Origin: Ophiura sarsii
Taxonomy: Eukaryota; Echinodermata; Ophiuroidea; Amphilepidida; Ophiuridae
Assembly: GCA_035610835.1 (NCBI GenBank)
Contig: CM069449.1
Location: 44,536,768 to 44,600,767, forward strand
Reading direction: 5' to 3'
Length of the DNA stretch: 64,000 nt
Each line of letters starts with the position of its first letter. Position 1 is the stretch's first letter. This document shows positions 60,233-64,000 of the stretch, in pieces. Below the pieces are notes generated by a model. It worked only from the letters and a program-made list of their open reading frames with translations. It was not told the DNA's origin and ran no database searches. A program made the translations under genes and the position numbers.

Positions 60233-60437
60233 GTCATGCGTTAGTTTCTACAAATGCCTTCATATTTTGCTCGACATGAATCATCTGATTATAGAGGAAG
60301 AGCTCACGCTTGTATGGAATGTCAGCCTAGTGCATGTATCCAAATCTGATATTGATACGCACAAGGTTGACACACTAAAGGAAGCCAGAACAGAATTCCT
60401 TGGGGCTTTGATGCAGACATATGTGAAATTAAGACAG
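60233..60437 (+). CDS. urb2: URB2 exon 11
   Basis: 68 codons: SCVSFYKCLHILLDMNHLII, EEELTLVWNVSLVHVSKSDI, ..., LGALMQTYVKLRQ. Acceptor ATTTACAG, donor CAG|GTTGGT (a weaker donor). The CL..L..LNHLI.E.EL core and the QTY.KLRQ ending are the best match to human URB2 in the window. Confidence 0.92.
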
Positions 60438-60496
60438 GTTGGTATTTAATTAGAGAATAAAATTAGTGTGTAGCTGTTTTGCGATATATGTTGGTC

Positions 60497-60805
60497 TTAA
60501 TAATAATAATAATAATGGACATTTATGGCGCTGTAGCCTATTTATTATTACGCCGTCTTTGGGAAATCGTCACAATCATTTCGCTTCATCTACGCCGGCT
60601 GCTGGCTAGGCGCACATCCATATCAGCACTTAGATTGTAATATCACCCTTTTTAACAGCTACCCAATCTCGCTTGGGTGAACGAGGCAATTGAGACTAAG
60701 TACCTTGCCCAAGGATACAAACAAGTTGGCCACAGTGGGGCTAGAACTCACAACCGTTGTATCATGAAACCTGCGCTGATCCACTGGACCACACATGCTC
60801 TTATG
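60497..60805 (-). mobile_element. tRNA-derived SINE with (ATT)n tail
   Basis: Read on the minus strand it starts with a tRNA-like head: GGTCCAGTGGATCAGCGC (A-box-like) and GGTTGTGAGTTCTAGCCCC (B-box-like). It ends with GGCGCCATAAATGTCC-type sequence and an (ATT)n tail at 60,518-60,500. No coding. Confidence 0.7.
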
Positions 60806-60849
60806 GTACAGCCTATACATTATGAGACCAACGTATAGCAAAACAGCAA

Positions 60850-61256
60850 TGATCTATATTTTATTCTCATTTTTATTTAGTTTATTGGTTATTTAGATCT
60901 TTTATCATATTATTATTATTATTCTATTATTCATGGTATAGTTTATTGTCATCGCAGCCATCCGGCTGAATTGGCACAATATTACAAATTACAAAAATAC
61001 ATTAAAAAAGCAAAAGATATACAATAATAGATTTAAAAAACAATTACATTGCCTGTTGACATCCAACACCATACCCACCTTATAAGAATATACAGTAATG
61101 CAAGTTTTTATGAGCCAAATCACAATGTAATCATTTATCATAAAAAACTCTTATAGTCTAATTAATTATTAATTGAACCAATAATTGTGGAATAGCATAA
61201 ACAAGTCCAAGCAGCTTGTGCTGCATATGCCGCATAATGTGTTCACACACACTCTG
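60850..61256 (+). other. URB2 intron 11, AT-rich part
   Basis: No repeat unit or gene recognised; short TTATTATTATT at about 60,908. Confidence 0.45.
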
Positions 61257-61582
61257 CATATCGTCAGCCTGCTTCGATAATTGCCTTACTCATTTTTTCT
61301 AGCTGAAAAGGCAGAAAAATCAGTTCCAACCGTATCAGTAAGGGGCACCAAGGATGGATCCAAATAGATTCAACAGCACTACACCAACAATGTAAAATAT
61401 TGAAATGACTAAAAAGGTGTGCAATGACAACATCCAAGGATGGGACATATATGTCCCATCCTTGGATGTTGTCATTGCACACCTTTTTAGTCATTTCAAT
61501 ATATCATTTTTTCCAGTCTTTTAAAATAAAATAAAAATATGAAAAGTGAGTTAGGCATTTATCGAAGCAGGCTGACGATATG
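61257..61582. mobile_element. Fold-back element with 106-bp perfect palindrome
   Basis: Outer ends CATATCGTCAGCCTGCTTCG and the inverse at 61,582, followed by ATAATTGCCTTACTCA-like arms. In the centre, 61,397-61,502 is a perfect palindrome around GGGACATATATGTCCC. Non-coding. Confidence 0.85.
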
Positions 61583-61947
61583 TTGAATAGCAGCATGAAT
61601 AGTGCAGGTGAATTCCAACAGGAGCAGTAACTGTTGTATATAATTAGGTTGGAGATAACCTTTAAGTGAAATGGGGCTTGGTATAGGCCTAATATGAGTT
61701 AATATGACCCATTTTAAACATTTTACATCATTATTACAATCTGCCTAACTCACAAGGCTGACTTAGGCAGAATTAAAATTGTGCATTTATCAACACTTCT
61801 AATTAAAATTGTGCATTTTCTAACACTTCTGAAATAAAGTGCAAAAGTGTGAAATTGGTGTGCAGGGTGTGTGCCAGAATTTCACTGGCTAACGTATTGT
61901 GTTCATCATTACAAATTTATAAAACAACGATTCTTTTTTTCCTTCAG

Positions 61948-62045
61948 TTTGATAAACTACTTGAGTGTCTGTTAGCATCTTATAGAAATGATGAGAATGT
62001 CCAGAATGACTCACAAGTGACCTTTGACCCAGGATTTATTCATAG
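61948..62045 (+). CDS. urb2: URB2 exon 12
   Basis: Encodes FDKLLECLLASYRNDENVQN, then DSQVTFDPGFIH, leaving AG|GTAGGT. Acceptor CCTTCAG. Equivalent to the RLFEEVL segment after KLRQ in human. Confidence 0.85.
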
Positions 62046-62057
62046 GTAGGTTGATAT

Positions 62058-62440
62058 TTATCAATAATAATAATAATAATCTGGATTTATATAGCGCCTT
62101 TCCAAAGGATTCAAAGCGCCGCAATTTCGCTGTCACTGGTGAATCATCAGAATCACATCGCATCAACTAGGGTGCAGCCAATTCAAGCGCAAATCTAACC
62201 GCACTTCGATTGTAACATCCACCATTTTTCAGTGCAGCTCCCCAAATTCCATTGGGTGAAGGAAGTTTTTTGATATCCGAAACAACTTATCACCAATTTT
62301 GAAAGCAGGAGGAAACCGGAGATCTCGGAAAAAATCTGCGAGAGCGTGCATGGATCAGGATAAACCAAATCCACATATCGAACCCGGACCTCATTGGCGC
62401 AAGCCGAGGAAACTACCGCTGCGCCAACACGCTCTCCCAT
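62058..62440 (-). mobile_element. tRNA-derived SINE with (ATT)n tail, second type
   Basis: On the minus strand the head reads TGTTGGCGCAGCGGTAG (A-box) and GGTCCGGGTTCGATATG (B-box). The 3' end is GGCGCTATATAAATCCAG followed by (ATT)n at 62,080-62,062. The last part resembles the 3' end of the LINE fragment at 51,161. Confidence 0.8.
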
Positions 62441-63355
62441 CAATAAAGATATGGGAATATTCATATTCATGGGCTACTTTTGACACTTGCACCACGGCCA
62501 AAAAACCCTGAGTGCCACGATCAAGAAAACGCTGGGCTACCAATGAATTTTGTTGGGGTTCAACGAAAATGTGGCTACTTTTTGTTGTGGGCCGCGGCCG
62601 GCACTTGCGCCACGGTTTGGGACAAATTTCAGTTTGCAACTGCATTTATAGATTGCTAAACTAATTTGTAGACTATTTAATTTGTTTGTGTAGGTTTAAG
62701 ATTATGTGCCATCTTCAAATTAATGCTTTAAAGTTCTGTACTTGCTATATAATTTGATCAGCTCCAAATTGGAGAGCCTCCATATACTGCATAGAGTTAA
62801 TACAAAAGCGTATAGGCGAACATGAACGTAGCAAATCAATGTGCATCAAATGCGTGACTCGTGCGTTGGGCCAAAAATGCATGCGTATTGCCAAAATCAC
62901 GCACATACGCTTGGATTACTTTTGAGAGCTACAAACCCCATATTTCTTGCCACTTTGGAACTGATTAAACTAAAGTACACTTTGCCTGGTGTTATTTCAA
63001 ATTTTCTTCGTCTTGCATGCTTTCGTTTGTTTAAATATCATTAGAGATTGTCAAATCAAAATGTATCCGAACTTTCAAAATGAAAAGAAAGAAAAAGATT
63101 TGTCGTCTGTTGTGTAAATCTAATCTTGTATCATTCTGTGGGTCATTTATTGTATCCTATGCAGATTTTTAAAAACTAATCTGATTCTGATTCAAAACAT
63201 AACTTGTGCTTGAAACCCAACATGCACACTGCGCCTATGTGGATCAGTTGCATAATATTTTGGTAGGCATGCATGCATATCTTATGAAGAGGCTAAAAAT
63301 AAGGGATTGTGATTTGAACTATAATATCAAACCTGCATGACATCAGTACATATTC
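62441..63355 (+). other. URB2 intron 12, unassigned part
   Basis: No gene seen. A pair of GCCACGATC/GGCGCCACGG-like strings occurs at 62,510-62,630. AGACTTGGATTACTTTTG-like sequence at 62,910 recurs from 53,525. Confidence 0.4.
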
Positions 63356-63359
63356 TAGT

Positions 63360-63900
63360 GATGCATCAATACACCTACCAGGCGCTTTGATGTTGGCTAA
63401 TCCAAAATCAATAATCGGGACCAAAAAAATGAGATATATATTAAATGAGCAAATTTGTTCTCCGTGGTTTGATGATACCTCATTCATAAAAATTGAATGG
63501 ATACTTTTAAAGTTATGATGATTTCAATAACTATGACTTGGTTTCCTATGGAATACCATTGATTTGTATATTTTGTATTGTCCACTGTGTGCTATCTGAA
63601 CCAGTCAGGTATCTGGATGAATGGGTAACAGGCATCGACAGGGAGTCTGTACACATACTCTCACTGCATAATTACACACTAAGCAGTTATATCCCATAGA
63701 AACCCAATTTTAGTGCAATTATTTTTTGGGTAGATGTGGTCATTGAAACAATCATAACTTCAAAACTATCCACTCGATTTTATGAATGAGGTATCCAATT
63801 ACAGAGAAGAAATTTGCTAATTAAATGTATATCTCAGATTTTGGATACGTCAACATCAAAACACCTGGGCCAGGACTTTTGTGTTAGGTGTATATCAATA
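63360..63900. mobile_element. Fold-back element upstream of exon 13
   Basis: Left-arm tracts CTTTGATGTTGG, GATACCTCATTCATAAAA and AACTTTAAAAGTAT-like sequence return inverted (CAACATCAAAA, TTTTATGAATGAGGTATC). Arms of about 150 bp are imperfect. Ends 25 bases before the exon 13 acceptor. Confidence 0.6.
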
Positions 63901-63924
63901 TATTTGTGTATGTGTGTTTTCCAG

Positions 63925-64000
63925 ATTCTGTGAGTGTATCCAAGCACTGCCTCCTGGGTTGACCCTTGACCTCTGGAAACTCTTCCAGGATGACCTGTTG
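63925..64000 (+). CDS. urb2: URB2 exon 13, cut by window end
   Basis: Completes the open arginine codon and encodes FCECIQALPPGLTLDLWKLF then QDDLL to the last base. Acceptor TTTTCCAG. Matches human LPP.Q.LDTW.L. About two thirds of the protein, including the C-terminal Urb2 domain of the family, lies beyond the window. Confidence 0.87.

Overview
The window is AT-rich animal nuclear DNA: introns with GT/AG borders, non-LTR retrotransposons with trinucleotide tails, tRNA-derived SINEs, many inverted-repeat DNA elements and one young LTR retrotransposon. There are no bacterial operons or rRNA. The frequent short string TAGGCCTAC and the mix of repeats suggest a marine invertebrate deuterostome (echinoderm or hemichordate), but that is a weak inference.

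The only gene I recognise is URB2 (unhealthy ribosome biogenesis 2, the Npa2/Urb2 family, an early nucleolar 60S assembly factor). It is on the plus strand. Twelve coding exons between 39,249 and the window end (the last is cut) have matching splice phases and encode about 517 residues, the N-terminal third of the protein. The ATG exon was not found. Two of these exons also exist as a near-identical second copy at 12,872-13,022 and 14,124-14,250, on the left side of a 100-N gap (16,367-16,466). That contig stops about 60 bases before the next exon would begin. A second block is duplicated in the same order (1-2,000 versus 19,149-22,025). This pattern suggests either a tandem segmental duplication or, more simply, two haplotypes scaffolded end to end.

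Layout: 1-12.5 kb, mobile-element debris, including a minus-strand LINE (8.5-10.9 kb) interrupted by a hAT-like element with an exact 8-bp target duplication. 12.5-16.4 kb, first URB2 5' copy. 16.5-22 kb, G/C-run elements and the duplicated block. 22-30 kb, unassigned DNA with two TIR elements. 30.3-34.9 kb, a roughly 102-bp satellite and related AGCT-rich repeats, with a clean transposon insertion inside. 34.9-35.8 kb, a plus-strand LINE relic. 37.3-64 kb, URB2 with introns full of nested elements. The intron between exons 2 and 3 holds at least three levels of nesting, including a 4.77-kb non-autonomous LTR element whose 346-bp LTRs differ at one base.

The most unusual signal is a group of non-coding elements, several with clear TIRs, each filled with many copies, on both strands, of its own private 10-17 bp motif: GTTTATTACGTTA, GGAGAGTTGAGCCA, GTTGCGGAATGAC, GATGCTACATGGACACC and AAAAGTAAAC. 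Three can be read as TA-flanked with GGGG/TGGG/TGGC termini, so they may form one superfamily whose internal motif array changes from member to member. No transposase is present in the window. All family assignments come from reading the sequence; no searches were run.
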